The position numbers and the translations under genes were made by a program. Under the pieces are notes generated by a model. That model searched no databases. It saw only the letters and a program-made list of their open reading frames with translations, and was not told the DNA's origin. From Psococerastis gibbosa (taxonomy: Eukaryota > Arthropoda > Insecta > Psocodea > Psocidae), in assembly GCA_963971405.1 (NCBI GenBank), contig OZ020486.1:10315419-10379418 (forward strand): DNA of 64,000 nt, given 5' to 3'. Shown here in pieces: positions 35,031 through 45,648 of this stretch (its first letter is position 1; every line of letters begins with the position of its first letter).

Positions 35031-35893
35031 TGCTTTCCAATTTATACGTAGTACAAGGAAAGCTTTGTGACGGTCGAAATTTTCGATTCCGAGATTTCAA
35101 CGGATTTACACGTTTTGAGGTCCCAGGAACCCAAAAAAGTGGTTTTTACGAAATGTCTGTCTGTCTGTCAGTCTGTCTGTCTGTTCATCTATTTCCGGGC
35201 CAACTACTCGGCCGATTTTGATGAAATTTTGCATGTAGGTTTACAAAAATCATACCTCGGGACCATTTCTTTTATTTTAGGCTAACTCAATTTGGGGGAG
35301 TTTTATTCTCAAAAAACTCCAACAAAAAAAAACTTCTAAAAAAAAATTACTCAAAAACGGCTCAAACGATTTCTTTAAAATTCACATATATTGTAGCCCT
35401 TATTAATGTTAATAAAATGCAGGGGGTCGCTTGCCCCTTGATAGTTTGCTTCGGGGGGTAAAAAAATAAAAATTACTAAATTTTAATGAAAAATGACTAA
35501 AAAATAATTTTTCTGCTAAACCTTTCTTTCGATGATTTCTACCTTCTGACACGTTTTAGGTGTTAAATTGAGTAACGAAACCGGACAGTTTGCTTTCCCA
35601 AAAAACTATTTGGTTTGTGCAAAAAAAAAAAAAAATGTTTTTGAAAAAATAAAAAGCACGCTCAAATGCATTGCGTGCCCTGCCATTATTGCTGTATGGT
35701 AATGGAATGTAATGTCTGACCTATCTAGAATTTACTTCACCTCCAGTGACGTCAGGTGGACAACCCTCCCCCCCCCCCCCTAGATATCCGAAATTTAACC
35801 ATAGAAAAATTATTTAGCGTGAAATTACTCATTTTCTCTATCTACTGATTGATAAATTGGAAAGAATGTTCGAGTAAACTCGGACCGGTTCTT
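35031..35893 (+). mobile_element. HINE-like element, copy 7
   Basis: Full-length copy in intron 1 of the Ig-protein gene. TGCTTTCCAATTTATACG at the left and CGAGTAAACTCGGACCGGTT then CTT at the right. Six or so GTCT units and a C-run at 35768-35780. Confidence 0.85.
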
Positions 35894-35989
35894 TGTTGTT
35901 GTTGAAAACTTAGAAGTGAAACACTTACTTGTTTACAACAGTTCACAGTTCAGTCTACTTTTACTAATTGTCTTTCATCCATGATCAGC

Positions 35990-36385
35990 TCAGTCATTTA
36001 ACCTTTTACACACAATCACTTCTTTTAGTTTTTTTCTGAACATTTCCACTGTATTGCATTCTCTTATTCTTCTGCTTAGTTTGTTATATTCGGAGATTCC
36101 GTCTTGAAATATTGTCTTCCTGACTTGACTACCACTAGTAGTTAGATTTCCTCGATTTCTCGTCTCGTAGGTGTGCCTTTCTTGGTATCTCATAGTTAGC
36201 GCTAGGTACTCGGGTGTCAGACCCTTATCGATTTTGAATATTAATGTCATAGTGTCCAAGTAGAGGCTTCCTTCAATTGTTAACCAGCCTAATTTCATCA
36301 CCATCTCCTTTATAGGGGTATCCCATTCCGCTCGCAGAATGATTCTCATGGCTTGATTTAATATTTTCTGGAGTTTTGATGTGTT
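35990..36385 (-). mobile_element. LINE ORF2 C-terminal remnant, next to an exon
   Basis: The minus strand encodes KLQKILNQAMRIILRAEWDT, then LGWLTIEGSLYLDTMTLIFK and YETRNRGNL, with NTVEMFRKKLKEVIV at the end: a LINE ORF2 tail in one open frame. Its 5' boundary falls at about 36385, within a few bases of the acceptor AG (36388-36389) of Ig-gene exon 2. The antisense of this fragment therefore supplies the pyrimidine-rich part of that splice site. Confidence 0.75.
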
Positions 36386-36389
36386 TTAG

Positions 36390-36616
36390 TGATGAAGTAG
36401 ACAGCCGCAATCCAAGGCTGTGGTACCGACAGAACCATACGACAGGAGAAATAAATGAATTTCAGTTTATCCTTTCCGGGAAAAAGCCACGGATCAAGGA
36501 AACTGAAATGCATTCTTTTATAAACTATAATGTTACTATGGATGATATTGGGCTTTATTACTGCAAATACCCCTATGAGGACTCCTTCAGTTCTGGCTTC
36601 AACTTTTTAATTGATG
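36390..36616 (+). CDS. FAM187-like Ig membrane protein, exon 2
   Basis: Follows acceptor GATGTGTTTTAG, starts with one base that completes Cys, and ends GAT G/GTAAGT (phase 1). It carries the second half of Ig domain 1: the C-strand Trp in LWYRQN and the F-strand DDIGLYYC motif. N-glycosylation sequons are visible at NHTT and NVT. The intron before it (1.5 kb) is filled by HINE copy 7 and a LINE fragment. Confidence 0.78.
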
Positions 36617-36702
36617 GTAAGTACGTATTAAGAGGCAACTGGAGGGGGAAAAGCCTTACAGGTGTACAAAATAAAGTATCACATGAACTATCTTCACTCG
36701 AG

Positions 36703-36774
36703 TTTTTGTCCACGCCCATGAGCAGGCAAGTAATATATATACCGTAGCGGAGTTATCCAATGTCGAACCTACTT
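36703..36774 (+). CDS. FAM187-like Ig membrane protein, exon 3 (3' end uncertain)
   Basis: Acceptor TATCTTCACTCGAG, phase 1, giving ...FLID-VFVHAHEQASNIYTVAE, which completes the last strand of Ig domain 1. The only donor giving the phase needed by the next exon is ACT T/GTAAGG at 36774/36775. However, the reading frame stays open for another 52 codons (CKEWYDIKYDPYVKPQ... to TAA at 36930-36932) with protein-like composition. So the exon may be longer and joined through an exon I did not find, or it may give a short secreted form. The frame is certain, the end is not. Confidence 0.55.
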
Positions 36775-37634
36775 GTAAGGAATGGTACGATATAAAATAT
36801 GACCCGTATGTTAAACCTCAGGACACAAATGACACAATACAAGCAGATAAGTCAAAGGATTTAACGCATCCGGTTTCGATTGATAAAATACAAAATCCGT
36901 CAGTCCTTGATAACCAGGCCATCGACATGTAAAACAAACGTGCCCCCGACTAGCCGATGAGTCCACAACTGGAGTATGATTGTGACAGTTGTCACTCTAA
37001 CTTCAATCAATCATGTATTTGCACATCTTTGTTACATCTTATCATAATAATTATTATTATAATAATTAAACATTGAGCAGTCATCTTGCGTCCATATATA
37101 TAAAAAATAAATTCATAACATTAAAAATCATGACAGCCCATGTCTTTACATACAGTATGTAGATGCATTTTACTTATCTTAAAGCCTGAGGTGTGGGGGA
37201 AATTGAAAAAAAAAAAAACGGGGACACCCACACCTATACAACACGAGGCAACGGGGAGACCTTGTAAGGCCAGCGGCACGCACAGCCAAGTGTGAACGAC
37301 TGGATCCTATTGGTATTACAAGGTTTCGCCTCCCTTAGAAAACTCCCGATTGAACTGAGAGCGGCGAGAAATGCTACTAACTTCTCTAAATTGCTTAGAG
37401 AAAGCTTTCTACACTGTCACTGAGGCACTAGCACAATGACAATGATAGAACTTCCTGATTTTGACCATTTTACTTTTATACTTTTTTTCGATTATTAGAT
37501 TAAAGATTGTATAATTTAACAGAAATATATTTATTTATCGCCTGTCACTCTGGTAATCTCGAGGTTCGACTGTCGGCCGAAATTTTAAGGGCACGCGCCT
37601 TTTTTATTATTATCTTTTCTTGTTTATTTTTAAG

Positions 37635-37774
37635 TTGTCAACAAGACAATGGACCCACTAAACGGAACTTTATTGCAATGGAAAAACTACTCGGATGAGT
37701 ATCTGATGCCTGTGAATAATGGCCTACAAAAGCAATTTGAGCTTTCAGGAACAGACGTTAAGGTTCACTTTGAG
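37635..37774 (+). CDS. FAM187-like Ig membrane protein, exon 4
   Basis: Acceptor CTTGTTTATTTTTAAG, phase 1 start, donor TTTGAG/GTAAGA, phase 0 end. Encodes VNKTMDPLNGTLLQWKNYSD then EYLMPVNNGLQKQFELSGTD, the inter-Ig linker, with NKT, NGT and NYS glycosylation sequons. It ends VHFE and continues directly into the WSDWTFC module. Confidence 0.7.
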
Positions 37775-38120
37775 GTAAGATTACTATCTAACAGCGAAAA
37801 CTTGGACAAATAATAGTTTGATGAGCGTCGTAACACGCATACTGTATTGTCGCCGGTCTAAGTGACTAGGTATTTTTTATACAATACATAGTGGTTTGAT
37901 TGATTCATTTTAGATTCGATACAGAGTAAAATAGACTATTAATATAACTTCATTAGAGTACTTCATGCTCCAAATGCGACTTTGGCACGTTTTTTGAGTG
38001 GAAACAGCCCATGTAGGCCTTTAAGTTACACGTAGTAAAATATCGTCCTATTGACTCCAATTTCAGTTCCCATGGACTTTTTATTGCTCCCAACCGTGCC
38101 GGAGACAGGCGTACGGTTAA

Positions 38121-38202
38121 GAGAGATTTCAAAATATTTTGTAAGCAAGGAATGGCGGTGGATTTTGGCGAAATTAATTAATTTCTCATTGAAATCTGTC
38201 CC
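38121..38202. mobile_element. TTAA MITE fragment (GGGACAGATTTC family)
   Basis: Flanked by TTAA at 38117-38120 and 38203-38206. One arm GAGAGATTTCAAAATATTTT and one arm GAAATCTGTCCC; the central part is deleted. It lies 20 bp upstream of exon 5, within the intron. Confidence 0.75.
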
Positions 38203-38224
38203 TTAACGCTTACTCTGTTTGCAG

Positions 38225-38366
38225 GTGTTTAGCTCATGGTCCGATTGGACTTTCTGCGAAATTTGCATCGATAACCCACATCAGTATCAAATTGCACATT
38301 GCAGGGTTAGAGCGGTTTGCCTCCAAGAAATTTGCTCAAAAGCTTTGGCAAATGGAACAACAAAAG
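38225..38366 (+). CDS. FAM187-like Ig membrane protein, exon 5
   Basis: Phase 0 start after CTGTTTGCAG, phase 1 end at AAA G/GTAGGT. Encodes VFSSWSDWTFCEICIDNPH, then CRVRAVCLQEIC, a short thrombospondin-like W-x-x-W plus paired-Cys module. In FAM187 proteins a Trp/Cys-rich stretch separates two Ig domains, which supports the family call. Confidence 0.75.
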
Positions 38367-38876
38367 GTAGGTCTAAGCAAATCTTACCAAAAGGATCCAG
38401 CCATTTGGGACAACGCCCACCATAGCTTTTAAAGTCTCGGTAAGTAATACTGAACGGTACCATCGTGTAATATGGTAGATGGCGCAGTCCTTCCGTATTC
38501 CTTTCCAATACTTCACCGAGAGCGCACTGCGCAGAAACTAGTAATTAAAATCATCCTGAAGCATCCGAAAAGATACGAAACAGATCGTCTACTCGAAGAC
38601 TTTTAAGTCCTAGAAGTAATCCAACATTTCGCAAAAGACCTAATCAGTCGAATACTAAAAGAACCAGACGCTTATAACTACAATACCTATACATCCAACA
38701 CGACCACCTCACCTGACACAAGAAAGGCCCAAAATTCGCCCACATGGAAAATAAAAACAATTTTCTTTCTTCTTTTTCTTCAAGTTTTAGTTTGTCATTG
38801 CCAAAATTTTCTGCACCACTGTCATCATTTACATTTTATCATCAAATAGTCTTAAAACTAATTGAAACCTTTTTAG

Positions 38877-39111
38877 GAGAAGCCGGCATTATACGTCTAC
38901 TGCTGAATACTAGTACATCGCTGCCCTGTAGAGGTCAACTTCTTCAGCATTTCATTCCACAAGTATCTCAACTTGTTCAAAATATTCCAGACTTCAGGCA
39001 CAACCAGTCCTGTGAGAAGTCCTGTCCACTTGCAGGTGGACCTACAGGGTCAGTGAAGAAAATGCTCCTCAACTTGGAAGAAGGTCAGAGTGCGATTATT
39101 CCATGTTCTGG
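38877..39111 (+). CDS. FAM187-like Ig membrane protein, exon 6
   Basis: Acceptor GAAACCTTTTTAG; starts by completing Gly (phase 1) and ends TCT GG/GTAGGT (phase 2). Contains a TSLPCRGQLL segment, then a Cys-containing loop (NQSCEKSCPLAGGP) and the B-strand Cys of Ig domain 2, LEEGQSAIIPCSG. Confidence 0.75.
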
Positions 39112-39355
39112 GTAGGTACACTAAAGCTGGTCTTTGTGTAGGAGCCTTTTATTACAAAGGCGGCTTTCAATTTCCTTTGACATTTCCTCTACGTTTGCCC
39201 GTTATCGGCCATACTTATGGTTAGGGGTGATCCTTTCTATTTTATTTTCGTAACTGTATTATTAAACACGGCCACGTAGCTTATTTTGTATTTATCCAAT
39301 AGCAGGCGAACACTTCTTATAACTTATATTATGTAGTAATTACATGTTTACATCT

Positions 39356-39503
39356 AAGCCCGGTACACACGGACGATTCGAAAGCCAGCAATTCATGAGT
39401 GATTTGCCATAAGAACAAATGGGTTTCGCTGTGAGACGTGTCCTAGGCGTTTGCTACAATGATAAATTTCCCAGTGAGACGTGTCCGTGTGTAGTGAACC
39501 TTA
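39356..39503. mobile_element. hairpin MITE (CCCGGTACACACGG family)
   Basis: Left end AAGCCCGGTACACACGGACG, right end CGTGTCCGTGTGTAGTGAAC then CTT, inverted with few mismatches. Located in intron 6 of the Ig-protein gene. Related ends occur at 45222-45245, 47876-47893 and 55131. Confidence 0.65.
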
Positions 39504-39609
39504 ATTGGTCACTTTTTCTCCTGGTAAACAACCACCAGGGGTTGAACACGATTTCCTGTTAAATTTGACAAAAAAGGGATGATTACATTTTTACGTTTGT
39601 ATACTGCAG

Positions 39610-39833
39610 ACAACATGGGCTCCCAAAGGTGAAGTGGGAATACAATAAGCGTAAAATAAACCCGAAGGAATGGAATAAAGAAGGTGGCCACGTATTGGTA
39701 GATCATTTTGGAACTCTTCATCTAAATGAGATTGATAAGAACGTCAAGGGAACATATCGATGTTTTTCACATGAGAAGCCAATACTGGAGGTCAAAATAA
39801 GAGTTCGACGAAAAGCTAAGGTCTTCGGAAATG
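39610..39833 (+). CDS. FAM187-like Ig membrane protein, exon 7
   Basis: Acceptor TATACTGCAG (phase 2), donor AAT G/GTTTGT (phase 1). Encodes the rest of Ig domain 2: the C-strand Trp in LPKVKWEYNKR, LHLNEIDKNVKGTYRCFS with the F-strand Tyr-x-Cys, then a basic juxtamembrane KIRVRRKAKVFGN. The donor is weaker than others in the gene, and reading through adds a stop within 14 codons (39875). Confidence 0.75.
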
Positions 39834-40105
39834 GTTTGTATGTATTGATCTGTCTTTATTTATGTAGGCTGACTTAATCGAAAGCACAATTGGCTTGTGG
39901 AAACACAGTGCTTCTTATCGGTAGTCGCCTTGCTCTTGCAGTAGCACGTCCAACCTATCTGAAAACATTCAATATGCAGCTTTGTTTGATGGCCGCAATG
40001 ACCTTGTATACGATAGATATAGCCAGATTGTCACACTCGCTGGTCTGGTGGGATTTGGTAATTGTAATCAGGAGGTTATTGGGTTGCTGGTGAAAGCCTT
40101 AGTAT

Positions 40106-40111
40106 AGTAGA

Positions 40112-40149
<38 letters not shown>
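40106..40149. repeat. (TAG)n microsatellite
   Basis: Thirteen or so TAG units in intron 7 of the Ig-protein gene. The six-plus leucine run on the minus strand is a shadow of it. Confidence 0.9.
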
Positions 40150-40895
40150 TTCGTGGGGTTAATAACGACTTAGGTCTCATATTTGGGCCCATAGAGCGAC
40201 CCCAACTTGACTGTCCTACGCCAGCCCATAAGACAGTGGACCTCATATAGTGGATATAGTGGATTATAGTGGATTCCGAACCACTTGGGAAACACAGTGA
40301 AGTCACATGATTAGTTCGGAGGTCCTACCATGTTTCCCTACCGGCACTGTGCACACGACCAAGTTATCTGCAGCTTTGAACCTGCTCTGGTCCGCTGGAT
40401 TAAACTTGGTATGGCGGCCATATAGTGGATATTTCACCGACGTAGTTTTTCAGTGTGAATGTGCATGACGTGGTAGCAGACATCATTAATAAATCTCAGC
40501 CATATTTTAAGGAGACTATAATGTAGATACTTAACTTATCTATTATAAATTAAGTTATAATGTCATTCCGACACTTAATCACCTCTTGTCTAATTATAAG
40601 TAACTACTCATGGGACCAAGTGGATAGGAATCTACTATCATCATGAGGTCCCATCACTCGAATCATGCCGGCGAGTGCGGGTAGTGTGGACGTGCCAACC
40701 GTTGGCTACGCGCGGCACGCAGGTTCCGTTTCAGTGTAATCCTCCTCGTCTGACATTTTGCCGCTGAATACCAACGCTCAATGTGAACGGGAGGCCGAAC
40801 CAATCAGATTTGCCGCGTTGGTCGCCGGCATACTTTACGGTCTGCTTCCTTTAAAAAAAAAAACTTTAACTGTCTTTTAAAATAATTATTTTCAG

Positions 40896-41437
40896 GATTT
40901 TTTCGACATTTCAAATATCTATTATCCATTATTCTCCTTTGCTTTATCATATTCCTACTAATAGTCGTATCTGGATATTGTCGAATGAAATTTGGGAAAA
41001 GAAAGAACAGAAAATTTAATATTGAAGACGGTGGAGAAACAGGACTGGAGCCACTGCTTTCAGGTGAAAGGGCAGATGGAGACAATGATGATGAAATGAC
41101 CGAGACTAGTGCATCTATAGCCCAACTAGACTATGAAACTGGGCAGGGCGGAATAAGTGACATTATTGAAGAAGGCTTTGAGGATGTAGACGATGGAATT
41201 TACAGCGAAGATGATCGTATAGCCGACAATGGAGGCGTGGAAGAATCTATAAGAGAACGACATTCCAGAGAAATTTACGGAAATGGTCGACATTTAACAG
41301 ACGAGGTAGATGGTGAAGAATACGATATAGAAGGAAGTGATGATAATGACATTAATGAAGCAGCGCCTCTTATAGAGGAAAATGATTCAAGTGCGGATAA
41401 TAAGAAATTTCAATTTAGGAAACTGTTTCGAAAATAA
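40896..41437 (+). CDS. FAM187-like Ig membrane protein, exon 8 (membrane helix, tail)
   Basis: Acceptor AATTATTTTCAG, phase 1, stop TAA at 41435-41437. Begins GFFRHFKY, then the membrane helix LLSIILLCFIIFLLIVVSGY, a basic stop-transfer CRMKFGKRKNRK, then a ~140-residue cytoplasmic tail very rich in Asp/Glu (for example EGSDDNDINEA). The tail has an [DE]xxxL[LI]-type sequence, EAAPLI, near its end, which could act as an adaptor-dependent sorting signal (inference), and ends in basic FRKLFRK. Type I topology with the Ig domains outside follows from the signal peptide and one helix. An AATAAA overlaps the stop codon. Confidence 0.82.
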
Positions 41438-42284
41438 ATCTTAAATTTATTTAATTACGTTCAATCCGTTTATTCAAAGAAATTAATTATTAGTAGGCTA
41501 GTAGGTTCAGCGGAGGCAAAGCTTAATGACTTCATCGAAAAAGCAGATAGGCCTGGGTAATTCTGGAGGTGAATTACCTATAGTTTATAAATAATAAATA
41601 AATAAGCTTATAATGTGTTGCCAACAGACAAAGTTCTAAAACTACATCACTTACAATATAACACATAGAATAATGGATATCGATAGCACTTAGGCATTAA
41701 AGCAAAGTCGTATGTTACATATAGTAAGTTATATACCAAGTAACCGCTACACATTTAATTTTGAGATCAGGTGAGGGAGATCAATTATGAAATTGGAAAG
41801 AAGACGTTCCATTTGCACGCAGCTAAAATATGATTTACGAAAGTCTCAGAAAGATTTCTTCCACTATAAATGAGGAGCAGGTATGCAGAAGGCGATTTGT
41901 CACTTGATACTGTAAATGCAGGGGAGACAAAAAACGTTTAAAATACTTCTACATTATGGCATGTAATATTTTAATTAATATTCTTTGATATAATAATAAT
42001 AACACATTTTATTAAATTTTTTGTAGCAGTCAATTCGACGATTCCAGCGAACTCAAACATTATTTTTTGTGCCAAATCGCCTTTTGCAGTCACGCTCTTC
42101 AAATAACTTTCATGTAACAGAGCATGGGTAACGTGCAGCTCTGAAATTATGTGTAGTAAAAAGTATAAGTTTGAGCGACTCTCAACATTGCCACAGGTGA
42201 GTTTCAAATAATAAATACTACAGACAAATAACCTGTTACTCATATGGATAGGTAATGATAGCCTGAAGGACTAATTTTGAACCC
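41438..42284. other. intergenic, no gene seen
   Basis: AT-rich 3' flank of the Ig-protein gene. AATAAATAAATAAG near 41588 could serve as a polyadenylation signal. No exon recognised. Confidence 0.45.
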
Positions 42285-42510
42285 AGGCCTGCTTATAGTG
42301 GCCCATAGGTCCCTTGTCCAATGCCAACGACCCCATGGATTTCGGACATTATTTGTATTGTTTCCCGCATGAATTGTTGGCCCTTGGAAAACTGGTGTCG
42401 ATGTCAACCTACGCCAGCTACAAGCGATGATGGACAAATTGAGACAAGACAAACAACCATTGACGCAATAAAACAGGCGAATGCAAGACTTAACCAAGTA
42501 CAGATACGAG
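42285..42510. repeat. medium-copy repeat, GTGGCCCATAGGTCCCTTG family, copy 2
   Basis: Close relative of 23320-23580. The minus-strand reading VRNPWGRWHWTRDLWATISR is preserved from copy 1 (VRNPRGRWHWARDLWATISK), and the plus-strand end reads TTIDAIKQANARLNQV. Confidence 0.65.
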
Positions 42511-42787
42511 TCAACCCAAATGGGTAGTTAACATCCAGAATTACCCGGAGACATGAGACGGGAAGAGGTATTTGAAATAGTGGATAAAACTTAGACTGTT
42601 ATCTGAGATTTTAATTACAATAATGTGTAAGTTTAGTTGCAATTGTTTTGTTTTTAATATTTTATTCATTTATTTATTTCATTTTAGGGCAGGGAAAATT
42701 GTTTTAGGTCTACCTACCTAGGGCGACTTTACAATTATTGTGTATTTGTGTCATGTTTCAATACACGTCTACTTACTTACCTACGTA

Positions 42788-44201
42788 ACTAACTGGAACC
42801 AGGGAAATGAAGTATCTCGGCGTAACCTTGGACCCCAAACCAAGCTGGACTAGTCAGGTTAAGGCGACGGCGGAAAGAGCTCAGAAACGGTGCACCTTAC
42901 TGAAGCGGCTAGCAGCAACAAAATGGGGAGCTACCCAGTACGTTCTTACGACAGCGTACAAAACTTGCGTTCGACCAACCATGGAGTATGCCTTAGAAGT
43001 AATAGGTCTATCGTCCAACGCCAACCTTAACAAACTGGATTTAGTGCAAAATAACGTTCTTCGAACAATAACGGGGGCCGCTAAATCTACCCCTATAATG
43101 GCAATGAAAGTGCAGGCAGGAACGGAGCCTTTACCGGTACGGCGTGAGAAGCTTACATTGAAATTTTGAGAGAAAGCCAAAAGAATTGACCAGCGGCATT
43201 GGGCCAACTACGCACCTGCTTCCTCCCGACTCTGCACCCAGAAATCGCCATTAGTGTATGCCAATGAAGTACGAGCCAAGTATGAAGTGAACCTCGGGCA
43301 GCCTGCCAAACTCCCAGCTTCCCACACAGTCCTACCAAAGTTACCCGAAAAGAACCTCTCGCTTAACAACCTCAATACGCCAAAAAGCCAATGTGATCCT
43401 TATACTCTAAAAGCTGCTGCCCTCGAAACCATCGCGGAGCGCTACAATGAAGAGGACTGGTTGCACGTTTACACAGACGGATCAGCGACAGGGATCGGCT
43501 TCTTCTGTTCCCTCTTCGAAGGACGCTCGAGGCTCAAACGCTTGCAACTATGACGGCGAAATAGCTGCGGTACATCAGGCAGCTGAAAAGCTCCTCAGTC
43601 TAAACTGCATCCAAAGGACAGTCATATTCCTGGTTGATTCACAGGCCGCCATCATCGCCCTCACAGAAAACTCCAAAACAGACTGCGAGCTGACTAAGAA
43701 CTGCCGCAAAACTCTTTCTGCAATGTCGTGTAGTGGATGGCACCTCGTATTTCAATGGGTGTCAAGTCACATCGATCTGGTGGGAAACGAACGTGCAGAC
43801 GCTCTAGTGAAGGAGGGCACTCTCTTACCTCAACCCAATGACGTATCACTGACATCAGCCAAGAACTCTACATACACAACATAGGAAAACAATTGAAGAT
43901 GCATGCGGCGGGAAACAGTGGGAACCACTCGTAAACCAGCCCATACCGCGTGATCTACCGAGGGCTGATGCAGTCGCAAAATTTAGACTCTGTATTGGGC
44001 ACGACTACCTGCGAGCGCACCTTCACCTGTAGACTCGGACACCTGTCCCCTTTGCAACTCTGGGAGGATGGACGGTCTACACCTTCAGGATTGCGCAGCC
44101 CTCTCCAACAACCATGACAGAAACCCCTTGCGTCATTACTGGGAGGCTCATCGGCGTATGGCAGAGATGCCAAGAGCTGGCATTGGATATAGCAAAGTAA
44201 G
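42788..44201 (+). mobile_element. 5'-truncated RNase H-bearing LINE with 14-bp target duplication
   Basis: A perfect direct repeat TACTTACCTACGTA (42774-42787 and 44202-44215) bounds a 1.41-kb element. It starts inside RT (MKYLGVTLDPKPSWTSQVKA, ALEVIGLSSNANLNKLDLVQ), then an RNase H domain with catalytic residues in VYTDGSATG, DGEIAAV, FLVDSQAAI and GNERADAL, then a C-terminal zinc knuckle CPLCNSG...HLQDC. A TGA at 43168-43170 (LKF-stop-EKAKRIDQ) interrupts an otherwise continuous frame, and a frameshift lies near 43500. No poly(A) tail. I/R1/Jockey-type group; exact clade not resolvable by eye. Confidence 0.85.
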
Positions 44202-44833
44202 TACTTACCTACGTATAGGGCGATACTGCGCGGTACCGCCATGCATGTGCCCAGTCCACCGATTTTTTGGGGGTTTCCTTTCCTTCCTTCTTCCTTTTCC
44301 AGTTTGTCGTGTTACCCGTGTTTCAGCGATTGTTGTGTAATTTTGCACTGATGAAAAAATTGTCACATGCACTATCAAGGGTTACAAAGTACACATAAGT
44401 TGCATTTCATTTGATTGCAGAAAATTAGTTTGTAAATGACGCCATTTATAGCGGTAAGGGCAGCAGGTGAAGCATCCCCCCCTATGGCCTATGGGATATT
44501 CAGGCGGATTCCACTCCTCTATGAATAATGTCTCCGTGGACGAGAAGTATTTCCCCTTCTTCCGATTTGTGAATCACCAGAAGAATTTGTCGAATTATGA
44601 GATAATCTGAAGGTTAAACTTTGATCGCCAAACAAAAAATTGGATTCCTTCGAGAAGTGACCAGCTGAGGCGAAGCGGAGCCAACTGCTGTAGCCGAACT
44701 TACAGACGACGGACTACGTAGGTACTTAGGTATTATTAAAACCTTGGACTTTCATTGCCTTGGCTACAAGATCATGAGCACCATCTTGCTGCGATACGAA
44801 CAGCGAACCCCTCAGGCATGAGAGCATTAAAAT

Positions 44834-45148
44834 CTATGCTGCCATTGCATTTCTAAGGACCACTTGCCTCTGCTGCAGAGCAATATTTTCTCTCGTTAGG
44901 ATTTCTAACTCAAGTTCACATCCACGCTCCTTTTTCCGCAACATTTGTATATATTTCATGGCATTTTCCAGGACAACTAAGTTGGAAGCTTTGTCATTAA
45001 CCAAAATTGGTGGCAGTTGTTTCTTAACTAGTTCAAAACAATCTTTAAGGTGAGCGCGGCGGTCCTTCTCTTTCTCTATTTGGTTGTGAGCTTCACGCCT
45101 ATTTTTGCCTTTCTTGGCTTGGAGCTTCAAAAATTTGGCAGCCTCCAT
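44834..45148 (-). CDS. MNT/MAD-like bHLH-leucine zipper protein
   Basis: A 104-codon frame. It opens MEAAKFLKLQAKK, which resembles the Sin3-interaction (SID) helix of MXD/MNT proteins, followed at once by the basic region REAHNQIEKEKDRRAHLKDC, helix 1 FELVKKQLPPILVND, helix 2 KASNLVVLENAMKYIQMLRK and a zipper start CELELEILTRENIALQQRQV. The family dimerises with MAX on CACGTG and represses Myc targets. MNT is the closest by the ERENIALQQR zipper. Odd points: the basic region has a two-residue insertion (EKEK, from a GAGAAA repeat), SID and bHLH are almost adjacent, and the frame stops right after the zipper start, far shorter than MNT. It may be one exon of a larger gene: the frame stays open upstream to an acceptor-like TTCTAACTTTTTGTAG at about 45193. 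It could instead be a compact paralogue or retrocopy. Confidence 0.6.
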   Translation of the reverse strand: MEAAKFLKLQAKKGKNRREAHNQIEKEKDRRAHLKDCFELVKKQLPPILVNDKASNLVVLENAMKYIQMLRKKERGCELELEILTRENIALQQRQVVLRNAMAA

Positions 45149-45564
45149 AGGAGTCTGGGGAGCTGTTACCAGCCCACAGAAAATGTTGCTACAAAAAGTT
45201 AGAAGAGTTAAAAATTAAGGACCAGTACACATAGACGATTCGGTCGCTAGTAATCCGCTAAGAAATTTTTCAAGGGAGCAAAACCAGACAAAACCTGGAA
45301 AAAAAATAGACAGATAATGTCCGATAAATTACATATTATTTCCCTTTCTTTGCCTAATTTCTCTGCGCTCTTCTAATTCAATTTTGGTTTACCTACACAA
45401 CATATACACAACACATATTAACATTTAAGCAAATCCCAATGTAATATTGAAATTGAACACAGCAGCACCTTTTCAGTTTTGAGTTTTCACAGATTTCCTC
45501 CCGTTATTTGACTTTTGAAGTTTTGTTTGTGTTGATTCTTGATTGAAACTTTGACAGTGACCAC

Positions 45565-45570
45565 CACGTG
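45565..45570. promoter_or_regulatory. CACGTG E-box
   Basis: Canonical Myc/MAX/MNT binding hexamer, 417 bp upstream of the MNT-like start and 255 bp upstream of the epsinR start. A hexamer can occur by chance; its position between these two genes makes it notable. Confidence 0.5.
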
Positions 45571-45648
45571 CTTCTACTTTGACCGCGAAGGCGCGAACTG
45601 CGAATTTTGTCGCAAGCTTGCCAAATGTTCAATGCTCATTGGATAATA

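Noticed and set aside
42807-44195. Functional reverse transcriptase/RNase H host gene
   Set aside because: 5'-truncated, interrupted by a stop and frameshifts, and flanked by a target duplication.
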